6,157 nucleotides of DNA from Spirochaeta sp. (GCA_027859055.1 JAQIBO010000477.1:1-6157), one strand, 5' to 3'; numbered from the stretch's first letter, positions 1-5,184 are shown. Notes: generated by a model from the sequence alone, not told the origin. Numbers and translations: made by a program.

Positions 1-1295
1 CGGTGCAGTTCCGCGCGAGTCGCCGCCAGTTCATCCCGGCTCCGTTTCACCGCCTCTGCCGCGCGGAGCGTTGCGTGATCCGGCAGGCCCTCCCGCAGCG
101 GGGCGATCGCCTCATTAAGCCGGGTTTCTTCTTCGGCGTATTCCGCCAGTTTCGACTGCGCCGCCGTCTCCCGTTCGCGTTCATCCGTCGTTGCCGTGCG
201 GACACGGTGCAGCTCCTCCCGGTCGGTCACAGACCGCAGAGCCCGCCGCCGCAAATCCCGCCGCGCCTCCTGCTCGGGGCGCAACTGCTCCGCCGTTTCC
301 AGCTCCGCCACCTGCGTCTCCCGACGCTCCCGTTCCGCCCGCAGCGGCTCCCGCGCGCCAACCGCCTCCTCGTGACGCTGCCGCTCCTCTGCCACCGCGG
401 CAACGGCGCGCTCGCGCTCGCGAAACGGGACAAGCAGTTCTGAGCGCACCGCCTCCAGACGGGTGAGACGTGATCGCTCGGTTTCCATCGCCGCAGCGCG
501 GGACGCAAGTTCGTTTTCCACCACAGACAGGCTGTCCTGCTCGCGCAGCAACCCCGCCACCGCTGCGAGCCGTTCGCGCCACGCCACGGCGGTATCGCGA
601 CGCTCAACCGCAGCGGCGCGCTGACCCGTGACACGCTCCAGTTCCGACTCCAGCTCGGTCAATTGCCGTTCCGTATCCTCCGGCGTTTCCGCAATCGCCG
701 CCTCAATCGCGGTGATCCGCTGCACCGCGCGGTCCAACAGGTTTTTGGCTCCCCGATACAGATCAAACCGATCCAGCCCAAACAGATCTTTCAGCATCTC
801 CGTCCGGTCTTTCACACCCAGTTGCAGAAACTCCTGAAACCGGCCCTGGGGAATAATGACGGTGCGGCGGAAATTATCGTAGCTCACGCCGAGCACCGCT
901 TCCCCCGACACCGTCGGCAGGGGGTGCCACTCCCCGTTTTCCCGGCGGTAGCCACTGCGTTTCAGGGCGCCGACCTTTTCAAAGTCGGTACTCCGCCGCC
1001 GCGCTTCCACGGTAAACCGGTATTCGTCGCCGTCATGGTTCACAAACACAAAGTCGATCCACAGCCGATCAGACCGCAGGTTCAGCAGATTGTAGTTACG
1101 GTTGTCGCCCTTGCTGTTCAGTCGCGTGGTATCGCCAAACAGCGCCAGGCTGATCGCCTCAAGCACCGTTGACTTGCCGCTTCCAACGGGGCCGAAAATG
1201 CCGAAGAGGCGCGCCGCAGTAAGCGGTTCAAAATCGATCGTCACGCGTTGTCGGTACGAGTAGACCCCCTCCATCACCAGCGTCTTTGGAATCAT
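1..1295 (-). CDS. sbcC: SbcC, Rad50-type SMC ATPase of the SbcCD nuclease (N-terminal part; cut by left edge)
   Basis: This is the ATPase subunit of the SbcCD (Mre11-Rad50-like) complex, which opens and cleaves hairpins and blocked DNA ends in the cytoplasm. The frame is open for 431 codons from an ATG at 1295 and leaves the window without a stop. Residues 35-43 form a Walker A motif (GPVGSGKST), preceded by the usual N-terminal strand and followed by EAISLALFGDT. Residues 147-158 (IIPQGRFQEFLQ) contain the Q-loop glutamine Q150. From about residue 185 the protein turns into Glu/Arg/Ala/Leu-rich heptad-like sequence, the first arm of the coiled coil. The CxxC zinc hook, ABC signature and Walker B would lie beyond the edge. 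The start codon overlaps the sbcD stop as ATGA, with GGGGAG eight bases upstream inside sbcD, so translation is probably coupled. The family call is secure. The exact subtype (SbcC versus another Rad50 homologue) rests mainly on the sbcD neighbour. Confidence 0.93.
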   Translation of the reverse strand, partial: MIPKTLVMEGVYSYRQRVTIDFEPLTAARLFGIFGPVGSGKSTVLEAISLALFGDTTRLNSKGDNRNYNLLNLRSDRLWIDFVFVNHDGDEYRFTVEARRRSTDFEKVGALKRSGYRRENGEWHPLPTVSGEAVLGVSYDNFRRTVIIPQGRFQEFLQLGVKDRTEMLKDLFGLDRFDLYRGAKNLLDRAVQRITAIEAAIAETPEDTERQLTELESELERVTGQRAAAVERRDTAVAWRERLAAVAGLLREQDSLSVVENELASRAAAMETERSRLTRLEAVRSELLVPFRERERAVAAVAEERQRHEEAVGAREPLRAERERRETQVAELETAEQLRPEQEARRDLRRRALRSVTDREELHRVRTATTDERERETAAQSKLAEYAEEETRLNEAIAPLREGLPDHATLRAAEAVKRSRDELAATRAELH

Positions 1296-2554
1296 TCTGT
1301 CCGCTCCCCGGCCTCTGAAAGGACCTCCTGGAAAAGCCCCCGGATCTCGGCGCTGGGCGCGGTTCCGTGCTCCCGGGTGAAATACTGGGTAAAGAGTTCG
1401 GAAATGTCCGCCGTCGGGTCGATCTGGTCACGCCGGGACGCCTCGTGGTCCGTTTCCACAATCGGGACAATCGTCACGATACGCGGATGCGTGGTGTGCA
1501 GCAGGTTGCGGTCGCTGCCGGAGAGAAAGTCCGGGAGGTGCAGGCTCAGTTCAACGTACGCCTCAACGTTGGCGGTAAGGGCGGTCTGCGCCGCGGAAAC
1601 CTCATCGGCGGTGATCCGTACCAGTCCCCGCCCGGAGGTCAGCGGTACCGTGCGGATCGTCGGCACGTCGCCAAGGTTTCCGTGGGGTTCAACTTCGATA
1701 ATCGTTACCGACTTGGTTTGTTCCGCCTCGGCAAAGCTGTAGGACAGCGGGCTGCCGGCGTACCGCACCGGACAGGGACCGGACAACGTGTGCGGGCGGT
1801 GCAGGTGCCCGCAGGCGACGTACTGCACCTGATCCGGGACGATATTCGTCGGCAGCGGCGGGGCTCCCCCGACGTGCCCGATCGGGCGTTCGGAATCCGG
1901 TTCGTCCGGCGGCGCCGCCGGGTCATCGGCAAAAAACAGGTGCGTCACCAACAGATCGATACCGTTGCCGCCGAGATGGTCCCCCGCCACGGCGCTCCAG
2001 TGCGCGCGCAGAGTGTCCTGCAAAAGGGCATCGGCGGTGGAGCCGGCGGTGTCGGGAATCAGCGCCGCGTGGAGACGGTATTCGTTGGCGTAGGGGGTTG
2101 TCAGGATCCGAAGCGGAATTCCGGGGTGCGAACCCAGATGAAGTTCCGCCAGCCCCGGAACCGGTGCGTGGAGAGAGAAGCCGATCCGTTCGGCGGCAGC
2201 ACCGGAGATCTCCGGGATATCCGCGGCGGGATAGCCGATGAGAATAATGCCGTGCTGCCGGGCAAGAACATCCGGCGCGTTGATCCGGTCAGGAGAGTCG
2301 TGGTTTCCAGCGATCGCAATCACCGGTCGGGCTCCTCCGCCGGAAAGGTCGGTGAGTCCCCGGTACAGCACCTCTTCCGCCTCGCTTCCGGGATTCACCG
2401 TATCGTACAAATCCCCGGCAACCAGGCAGACGTCCACATGCTCCCGCGCGGCTATCGTCGCAATCTCCGCAAGAACCGCCCGCTGCTCCTCGATTCGTGA
2501 AAACCGGTCCAGCCGCTTGCCGATGTGCCAGTCCGCCGTATGCAGTATCTTCAT
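1292..2554 (-). CDS. sbcD: SbcD, Mre11-type metallophosphoesterase nuclease subunit
   Basis: This is the catalytic nuclease partner of SbcC, a Mn-dependent exo- and endonuclease acting on double-strand ends and hairpins. All calcineurin-like metal-site motifs are present: D8 and H10 (TADWHIGK), D48 (AGDLYD), N84-H85-D86 (AGNHD), H205 (VTHLF), and G249-H250-L251-H252 (CGHLH). At 420 residues it is close to the usual family length. The start at 2554 is chosen because the family begins directly with the MKILHTADWH motif. An in-frame ATG at 2644 would add 30 residues with no family resemblance. Neither start has a Shine-Dalgarno, and the 2554 start could be leaderless. The stop TGA overlaps the sbcC start by four bases. 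Residues around 211-235 form an acidic, Pro-rich linker (DDPAAPPDEPDSE) before the last metal motif. The C-terminal 120 residues form the cap or SbcC-binding region and are less conserved. There is no sign of damage. Confidence 0.95.
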   Translation of the reverse strand: MKILHTADWHIGKRLDRFSRIEEQRAVLAEIATIAAREHVDVCLVAGDLYDTVNPGSEAEEVLYRGLTDLSGGGARPVIAIAGNHDSPDRINAPDVLARQHGIILIGYPAADIPEISGAAAERIGFSLHAPVPGLAELHLGSHPGIPLRILTTPYANEYRLHAALIPDTAGSTADALLQDTLRAHWSAVAGDHLGGNGIDLLVTHLFFADDPAAPPDEPDSERPIGHVGGAPPLPTNIVPDQVQYVACGHLHRPHTLSGPCPVRYAGSPLSYSFAEAEQTKSVTIIEVEPHGNLGDVPTIRTVPLTSGRGLVRITADEVSAAQTALTANVEAYVELSLHLPDFLSGSDRNLLHTTHPRIVTIVPIVETDHEASRRDQIDPTADISELFTQYFTREHGTAPSAEIRGLFQEVLSEAGERTE

Positions 2555-2562
2555 TGACCGCG

Positions 2563-2592
2563 AGAATAGCAGTAACGGCGCGTCGTATCCAA
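2563..2592 (-). promoter_or_regulatory. Possible sbcDC promoter giving a leaderless mRNA
   Basis: On the minus strand TTGGAT (2592-2587), an 18-base spacer and TATTCT (2568-2563) resemble a weak sigma-70 promoter. Seven bases after the -10 comes A2555, directly before the sbcD ATG at 2554. Initiation there would give an mRNA with a leader of zero or one base, which would fit the missing Shine-Dalgarno. The -35 matches consensus at only three positions and the -10 at four, so this is tentative. Confidence 0.3.
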
Positions 2593-2615
2593 TCAGGCGC
2601 CTTCCTGAATCTGCT

Positions 2616-2644
2616 TTGAAACCGCGCAATTGATCGTGTAGCAT
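2616..2644 (+). promoter_or_regulatory. Candidate cinA promoter
   Basis: TTGAAA (2616-2621), a 17-base spacer and TAGCAT (2639-2644) form a reasonable sigma-70-like promoter. The predicted start is near 2651, giving a leader of about 30 bases before the TTG start at 2681. The -10 lies within a small inverted repeat. The call is based on consensus matching only. Confidence 0.4.
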
Positions 2645-2652
2645 TGTCTACA
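2637..2652. repeat. Operator-like inverted repeat over the cinA -10
   Basis: TGTAG (2637-2641) and CTACA (2648-2652) are perfect five-base inverted arms separated by six bases. They span the candidate cinA -10 and likely start region. The arrangement suits a dimeric repressor, but the arms are short enough to arise by chance. No known consensus is recognised. Confidence 0.25.
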
Positions 2653-2668
2653 AAATTACTGGAATTCC

Positions 2669-2674
2669 AGGAGG
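2669..2674 (+). promoter_or_regulatory. Strong Shine-Dalgarno that fixes the TTG start of cinA
   Basis: A perfect AGGAGG stands six bases before TTG at 2681. It selects the TTG as the start, and the encoded MKAAIFTIGTE matches the expected N-terminus of the CinA family exactly. No in-frame ATG lies close by. Confidence 0.85.
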
Positions 2675-2680
2675 CAATTT

Positions 2681-3814
2681 TTGAAAGCTGCAATCTTCAC
2701 GATCGGGACCGAAGTTGTTGACGGGGAGATCGTTAACACAAACGCCGCATGGCTTGCCCATCAACTCGACCATTACGGGTTTTCGGTTACTCACCACATC
2801 AGCACGTCTGACACAGAGTCGGACATGAAAGAGGTCCTGGAATGGCTCGTAAGAAAAGTCGATTGGGTGTTTGTATCGGGCGGTCTGGGTCCGACCTCGG
2901 ACGATCGTACGCGCAATGTTGTTGCAGACGTCGTAGGCAAAAAGCTCGTGTACTCGGAGGAGATCTGGAATCAACTGGGCGAAAACTACCGGGCCCGTGG
3001 ATTTACGGTAACCGAGGATCACAAGCAGCAATGTTATTTTCCTGAAAACTGCACAAAACTGGAAAACCCGGTCGGTTCAGCCCTCGGTTTTGTCAGCGAA
3101 ATCCAGGATACAAGGATTATCGTGTTGCCGGGACCGCCGTCGGAGCTCAAGGGAGTGTTTGCGCACGGTGTGGAACCGGGCATTCAAGCCCTGCGTTTGA
3201 AGAAAGCGAAGTTGGTGAAATGGGTCTGTCTCGGAATTACAGAGTCCGGGGCGGCGGAAAAAGTGGAAGAAGCGATAGGGGGGCGGAATCTGGAGATCGG
3301 TTACCGCGCTGATATTCCCTATGTGCACGTGAAGGTCTGGATTCCGGAAGACCACGCGGACAAACCGATTATCGAAGCGGTCAACGGTGTGATCGGTGAG
3401 TTCAGTGTCGGTACGGGAACCGGCGACCCCGGACGCGTTTTCGCTGAGGCTCTTGCACGGCTTCCCGATTACCGTATTCGATTTTCCGACCTGTTAAGTG
3501 GTGGCCAGTTGATTGCCAGACTCGGTGACCTGAATGTCTTTGATACCCATTCCGCCGGCTTCTCGAACACATCTGAAAACGGCTCGCTGAATGAGAAGAG
3601 CGTTCTGTTTTCTCTTGGCGCCGATGATCGAGAAAGCGTCCGGGTGAACGTCCGTGCCGGCGTCAGGCTTGGCGAACATACAACAAACGAGGTGTTGATG
3701 GATCCGCCCTACACCGTGGACCTGAGCAGTCCTCGCACTCAGAGGTATTATGCGGAACAGGCGCTTCACGCCTGGGCGCGCATACTGCGGGAAATGAACT
3801 CGGCTTCTGAATAG
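2681..3814 (+). CDS. cinA: CinA family protein with degenerate C-terminal domain
   Basis: This is a CinA (competence/damage-inducible protein A) family protein. The N-terminal domain is of MoaB/MogA (molybdopterin-binding) type, linked in the family to ADP-ribose pyrophosphatase activity; the usual C-terminal domain is a nicotinamide mononucleotide deamidase (PncC). Clear N-terminal motifs are FTIGTEVVDGEIVNTNAAWL (residues 6-25), SGGLGPTSDDRT (66-77) and LPGPPSE (149-155). Residues about 172-245 fit the CinA KH-like middle region. The C-terminal part (about 255-377) is strongly diverged. SDLLSGGQLIARL (269-281) lines up with the family motif AESCTGGLIAARL, but the catalytic serine position is Leu271. 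The glycine-rich region that should follow is not recognisable. The ending RTQRYYAEQALHAWARILREM still resembles the family's last helix. I infer an active N-terminal domain and an inactive deamidase domain. The start is TTG with AGGAGG six bases upstream. Base composition is less GC-rich than sbcDC and ribD. It is divergent from sbcD, probably with its own promoter, and no terminator is seen behind it. Confidence 0.88.
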   Translation: MKAAIFTIGTEVVDGEIVNTNAAWLAHQLDHYGFSVTHHISTSDTESDMKEVLEWLVRKVDWVFVSGGLGPTSDDRTRNVVADVVGKKLVYSEEIWNQLGENYRARGFTVTEDHKQQCYFPENCTKLENPVGSALGFVSEIQDTRIIVLPGPPSELKGVFAHGVEPGIQALRLKKAKLVKWVCLGITESGAAEKVEEAIGGRNLEIGYRADIPYVHVKVWIPEDHADKPIIEAVNGVIGEFSVGTGTGDPGRVFAEALARLPDYRIRFSDLLSGGQLIARLGDLNVFDTHSAGFSNTSENGSLNEKSVLFSLGADDRESVRVNVRAGVRLGEHTTNEVLMDPPYTVDLSSPRTQRYYAEQALHAWARILREMNSASE

Positions 3815-3841
3815 CGACTTGTTGTTGGCGCCCGTTGATCC

Positions 3842-3893
3842 TGATTACCAAAATGCCTGAAGACCACCCGGACGCAGGAGTTCCTGGTAATCA
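3842..3893. repeat. Nine-base inverted repeat with long loop between cinA and the antitoxin
   Basis: TGATTACCA (3842-3850) and TGGTAATCA (3885-3893) are perfect inverted arms 34 bases apart. Inside them CCTG (3856-3859) and CAGG (3875-3878) can also pair. There is no T-tract after the right arm, so it is not a standard terminator. The right arm covers the expected -35 of the toxin-antitoxin promoter, so it may be a protein-binding site or a looped operator pair. It may also be only an RNA structure in a cinA read-through transcript. Confidence 0.45.
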
Positions 3894-3903
3894 CGAGGCA
3901 TGT

Positions 3904-3927
3904 AGTGTATACTTTGAAGTGCACACT
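3904..3927 (+). promoter_or_regulatory. Toxin-antitoxin promoter -10 inside a palindromic operator
   Basis: AGTGTATACTT (3904-3914) and AAGTGCACACT (3917-3927) are inverted arms that match at 9 of 11 positions around a two-base centre. Each arm has its own six-base palindrome, GTATAC or GTGCAC. The -10 TATACT (3908-3913) lies in the left arm. The -35 is poor (TGGTAA, 3885-3890, 17-base spacing). Antitoxins of type II modules generally bind such palindromes with the toxin and repress their own operon, which is the expected role here. The right arm ends directly at the Shine-Dalgarno. Confidence 0.65.
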
Positions 3928-3933
3928 AAGGAG
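3928..3933 (+). promoter_or_regulatory. Shine-Dalgarno that fixes the antitoxin start
   Basis: AAGGAG lies six bases before ATG at 3940. An in-frame GTG at 3835 would add 35 residues with no family resemblance and would place the operator inside the gene. The start at 3940 is therefore preferred. Confidence 0.8.
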
Positions 3934-3939
3934 AATCCA

Positions 3940-4176
3940 ATGGAAGTCACAACAAAGGAACGACGTATTCATCCCGTCAAAATCCTTCATCAAGTCCTGA
4001 ACGGATATGATGTAACCGTTACGGTCCGCGGCAAACGTCTCGCGAGAATCGTCCCGTTCGAGCAAGAAGAAACTGACGAGTCCGCCGATGGTATCTTTGG
4101 AATGTGGGCTGATCACCAGGACGGTTCCTCGGTCGACGAAACGGTACGACAGATACGCCGGAGCCGTACATTTTGA
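3940..4176 (+). CDS. Phd/YefM-type antitoxin
   Basis: This is a 78-residue antitoxin of a type II toxin-antitoxin module. The N-terminal half (MEVTTKERRIHPVKILHQVL, then VTVTVRGKRLARIVPF at residues 26-41) has the Phd/YefM fold pattern of a DNA-binding dimer, with the typical TxRGKxLARIVP strand. The C-terminal part (GIFGMWADHQDGSSVDETVRQIRR) is the kind of extended acidic tail that wraps around and blocks a PIN toxin; FGMWxDxxD followed by VRxxR is common in antitoxins paired with VapC. The stop overlaps the toxin start as TTGA, so the two are probably translationally coupled. An operator palindrome just upstream suggests autorepression. The sequence shows no damage, so the antitoxin may still repress its promoter even if the toxin is inactive. 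It could equally be named VapB by partner. Confidence 0.88.
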   Translation: MEVTTKERRIHPVKILHQVLNGYDVTVTVRGKRLARIVPFEQEETDESADGIFGMWADHQDGSSVDETVRQIRRSRTF

Positions 4177-4778
4177 TATTCGACACCGACGTTCTGATCT
4201 GGTATCTCCGAGGCGATCAATCGGCTCGGACCGTCGTGGAACAGAGTGTCCCCTTCTCGATCTCTGTGGTGACCTATATGGGCCTTGTCCAGGGAATGAA
4301 GAACAAGACCGAATTCCGTGCGTTCCAGAAACAGATCCGGAAATGGGGAACGGAGATTATCCACATCGATCCGGAAATCTCTGCGCGTGCAATGTTCTAT
4401 GTGCAAGAATACTCTCTGAGCCATTCCATGATGATGGCTGACGCGTTGATCGCGGCCACGGCGATTCGCACCAGCGACACCCTGTGCACGGCAAACGCAA
4501 AACACTATCTATTTGTTCCTCTTTTGGAATACCAATCCTTCAAACCTGCCGGGCGTCAGACAAAAAGAGGCCCGCCGAAGCGGGCCTCAACGTCAACATC
4601 GATGCAGCGGGAAGCGGGGCACCGATCGTTGACTCGTTACATCTCCTGCTCGATTGCTGCAGGATCCTCGGGAAGCTCGCCTTCTTCGATCGGCTCACAT
4701 CCGATGAACACAGTTCCGAGCACCAGCGGTACGATAAGGGTAAGTAACAGCTTTTTCATAACATCCTCCTCGATATGA
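4173..4778 (+). CDS. vapC: VapC-like PIN-domain toxin, catalytic residue replaced and run-on C-terminus
   Basis: Residues 1-125 form a PIN domain of the VapC toxin family, RNases that usually cut tRNA or rRNA. Visible features are D4 and D6 (MIFDTDVLIWYLRG), D90 (MMADALIAATAI), and TANAKHY at 106-112. In close relatives the second acidic residue is Glu in SVVTYMELVQGM; here the same position is Gly37 (SVVTYMGLVQGM), so metal binding is probably impaired. The family normally ends soon after the last strand, at about residue 125-130 (SFKP, 122-125), but no stop occurs there. The frame runs through an opposite-strand terminator hairpin and the whole antisense of the lipoprotein gene to TGA at 4776-4778, giving 201 residues. 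The extra 75 residues are Ser/Thr/Arg-rich with no domain, as expected of non-selected sequence. The start is TTG, overlapping the antitoxin stop (TTGA), with GGAG nine bases upstream. I infer a decaying or inactive toxin kept with its antitoxin. A sequencing error cannot be excluded. Confidence 0.8.
   Translation: MIFDTDVLIWYLRGDQSARTVVEQSVPFSISVVTYMGLVQGMKNKTEFRAFQKQIRKWGTEIIHIDPEISARAMFYVQEYSLSHSMMMADALIAATAIRTSDTLCTANAKHYLFVPLLEYQSFKPAGRQTKRGPPKRASTSTSMQREAGHRSLTRYISCSIAAGSSGSSPSSIGSHPMNTVPSTSGTIRVSNSFFITSSSI
4562..4588 (-). terminator. Rho-independent terminator of the mini-lipoprotein gene
   Basis: On the minus strand a perfect nine-base stem GAGGCCCGC / GCGGGCCTC encloses the loop TTCG. 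This is the very stable C(UUCG)G tetraloop form, and it is followed by TTTTT (4566-4562). The T-tract exists only on the minus strand, so it serves the leftward gene ending at 4637. It sits inside the frame of the convergent toxin gene. The hairpin may slow rightward transcription, but there is no T-tract to terminate it. Confidence 0.88.
4637..4759 (-). CDS. Small acidic lipoprotein, 40-residue precursor
   Basis: I do not recognise a named family. The frame reads MKKLLLTLIVPLVLGTVF, then IGCEPIEEG, and ends in EQEM before TAA. It has a classic lipoprotein signal: two lysines, a hydrophobic stretch from L4 to I19, and Cys21 preceded by F-I-G. Phe at -3 is atypical for the enterobacterial lipobox but fits the relaxed lipobox known in spirochaetes. 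The mature peptide would be only 20 residues (C21-M40), with eight Asp/Glu and no Lys or Arg, attached by lipid to a membrane. Support for a real gene is strong despite its size: GAGGAGG five bases before the ATG, a lipoprotein signal in the same frame, and a strong terminator about 50 bases after the stop. Entericidin-like small lipoproteins are similar in size, but the acidic mature part does not match them. It is convergent with the toxin gene, whose frame overlaps it completely in antisense. Confidence 0.82.
   Translation of the reverse strand: MKKLLLTLIVPLVLGTVFIGCEPIEEGELPEDPAAIEQEM
4765..4770 (-). promoter_or_regulatory. Shine-Dalgarno of the mini-lipoprotein gene
   Basis: On the minus strand AGGAGG (within GAGGAGG) is followed by five bases and the ATG at 4759. 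A perfect site at correct spacing in front of a 40-codon frame is a main reason for accepting the gene. Confidence 0.85.
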
Positions 4779-4802
4779 TGTACTCAGAAGGTTACCCTGC
4801 TC

Positions 4803-4831
4803 TGTTGAACGCCGTGTCCAGATGGTGTCAA
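4803..4831 (-). promoter_or_regulatory. Possible promoter of the mini-lipoprotein gene
   Basis: A perfect -35 hexamer TTGACA lies on the minus strand at 4831-4826. At a 17-base spacing the -10 position (4808-4803) reads TCAACA, a poor match. The good -35 with a poor -10 could mean an activator-dependent or alternative-sigma promoter, or a chance hexamer. The rest of 4779-4907 shows nothing else apart from the candidate rightward promoter for the riboswitch. Confidence 0.25.
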
Positions 4832-4873
4832 GTTCCTGTTAAGAAGTGCGAGTTTGAAACATACCCACGCCCA

Positions 4874-4902
4874 TTGACGCATCCAGACCGAATTCGGTAA
4901 CT
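4874..4902 (+). promoter_or_regulatory. Candidate promoter of the FMN riboswitch-ribD transcript
   Basis: TTGACG (4874-4879) matches the -35 consensus at five of six positions. At 17-18 bases downstream lies GTAACT/TAACTT (4897-4903), a weak -10. Initiation about seven bases later, near 4909, would place the 5' end right at the first helix of the aptamer, as is common for riboswitch leaders. The position is persuasive but the -10 is weak. Confidence 0.4.
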
Positions 4903-4907
4903 TGATA

Positions 4908-5043
4908 GTGGTTTTCGGGGCAGGGTGCGTTGACGACACGTCAACAATTCCCGACCGGCGGTTAAAGTCCGCGAGTTCCTTTTCAGGAGCTGAACCGGTG
5001 CAATTCCGGTACCGACGGTATAGTCCGGATGGGAGAAAACCAC
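4908..5043 (+). promoter_or_regulatory. FMN riboswitch aptamer (RFN element)
   Basis: This RNA element binds flavin mononucleotide and switches off riboflavin genes when FMN is plentiful. The closing helix P1 is GTGGTTTTC (4908-4916) with GAAAACCAC (5035-5043), nine perfect pairs. Between the strands lie the hallmark conserved blocks in order: GGGGCAGGGTG (4917-4927); a seven-pair hairpin GTTGACG/CGTCAAC (4929-4945); AATTCCCGACCGGCGGT (from 4946); AAGTCCGCGAG; a variable hairpin; GAACCGGTGCAATTCCGGT (about 4993-5011); ACCGACGGTATAGTCCGGAT; and GGGAGAAA. All match the known RFN consensus, so the call is essentially certain. It controls ribD, whose start lies 170 bases further on. A terminator and a ribosome-site hairpin between them are the likely outputs. 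Confidence 0.97.
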
Positions 5044-5128
5044 GGCACACTACACCACTCGTCTGTGCGGCTTCCAGGAGCCGACTCTCGTGACGGTGTT
5101 GGGTCGCCACCTCCCGTCGTGAACAGGT

Positions 5129-5155
5129 AACCCGAGCATACGCTCGGGTTTTTTT
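5129..5155 (+). terminator. Riboswitch-controlled rho-independent terminator
   Basis: AACCCGAGC (5129-5137) and GCTCGGGTT (5142-5150) make a nine-pair stem with a four-base loop, followed by TTTTT (seven consecutive T from 5149). It lies 86 bases after the aptamer and before ribD, the expected place for premature termination when FMN is bound. A possible antiterminator pairing is TTGGGT (5099-5104) with ACCCGA (5130-5135), six pairs including one G-U. The 5044-5128 linker also holds a CGGCT/AGCCG hairpin (5068-5083) and a longer imperfect one (5089-5121). Which of these switches is not decided by eye. Confidence 0.92.
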
Positions 5156-5184
5156 GTGTCACGACACCAGCAGCCGAATACGGC

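Noticed and set aside
3..443. Long open frames on the plus strand opposite sbcC and sbcD
   Set aside because: They are shadows of the GC-rich genes on the other strand: they show no motifs, are very Arg/Pro-rich, and sbcC/sbcD motifs are unmistakable on the minus strand.
2555..2644. A 30-residue N-terminal extension of SbcD from an ATG at 2644
   Set aside because: It has no family resemblance, no Shine-Dalgarno, and would overlap the candidate cinA promoter. The family motif MKILHTADWH starts at 2554.
3853..3880. Short similarity between the intergenic GAAGACCACCCGGAC and the cinA segment near 3349 (GAAGACCACGCGGAC), which could be a duplicated gene fragment
   Set aside because: The match is about 17 bases and does not extend on either side, so it is within chance and insufficient for a duplication claim.
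3835..3939. A longer antitoxin starting at 3835
   Set aside because: The extra 35 residues match nothing in the family and would run through the operator and Shine-Dalgarno that clearly serve the ATG at 3940.
4567..4588. The 4567-4588 hairpin as a terminator for the toxin-antitoxin operon
   Set aside because: On the plus strand it is followed by AACGTC with no T-tract. The T-tract is only on the minus strand.
4908..5043. CRISPR or other repeat array in the hairpin-rich leader
   Set aside because: The hairpins are the known helices of the FMN aptamer; there is no repeated unit with spacers.
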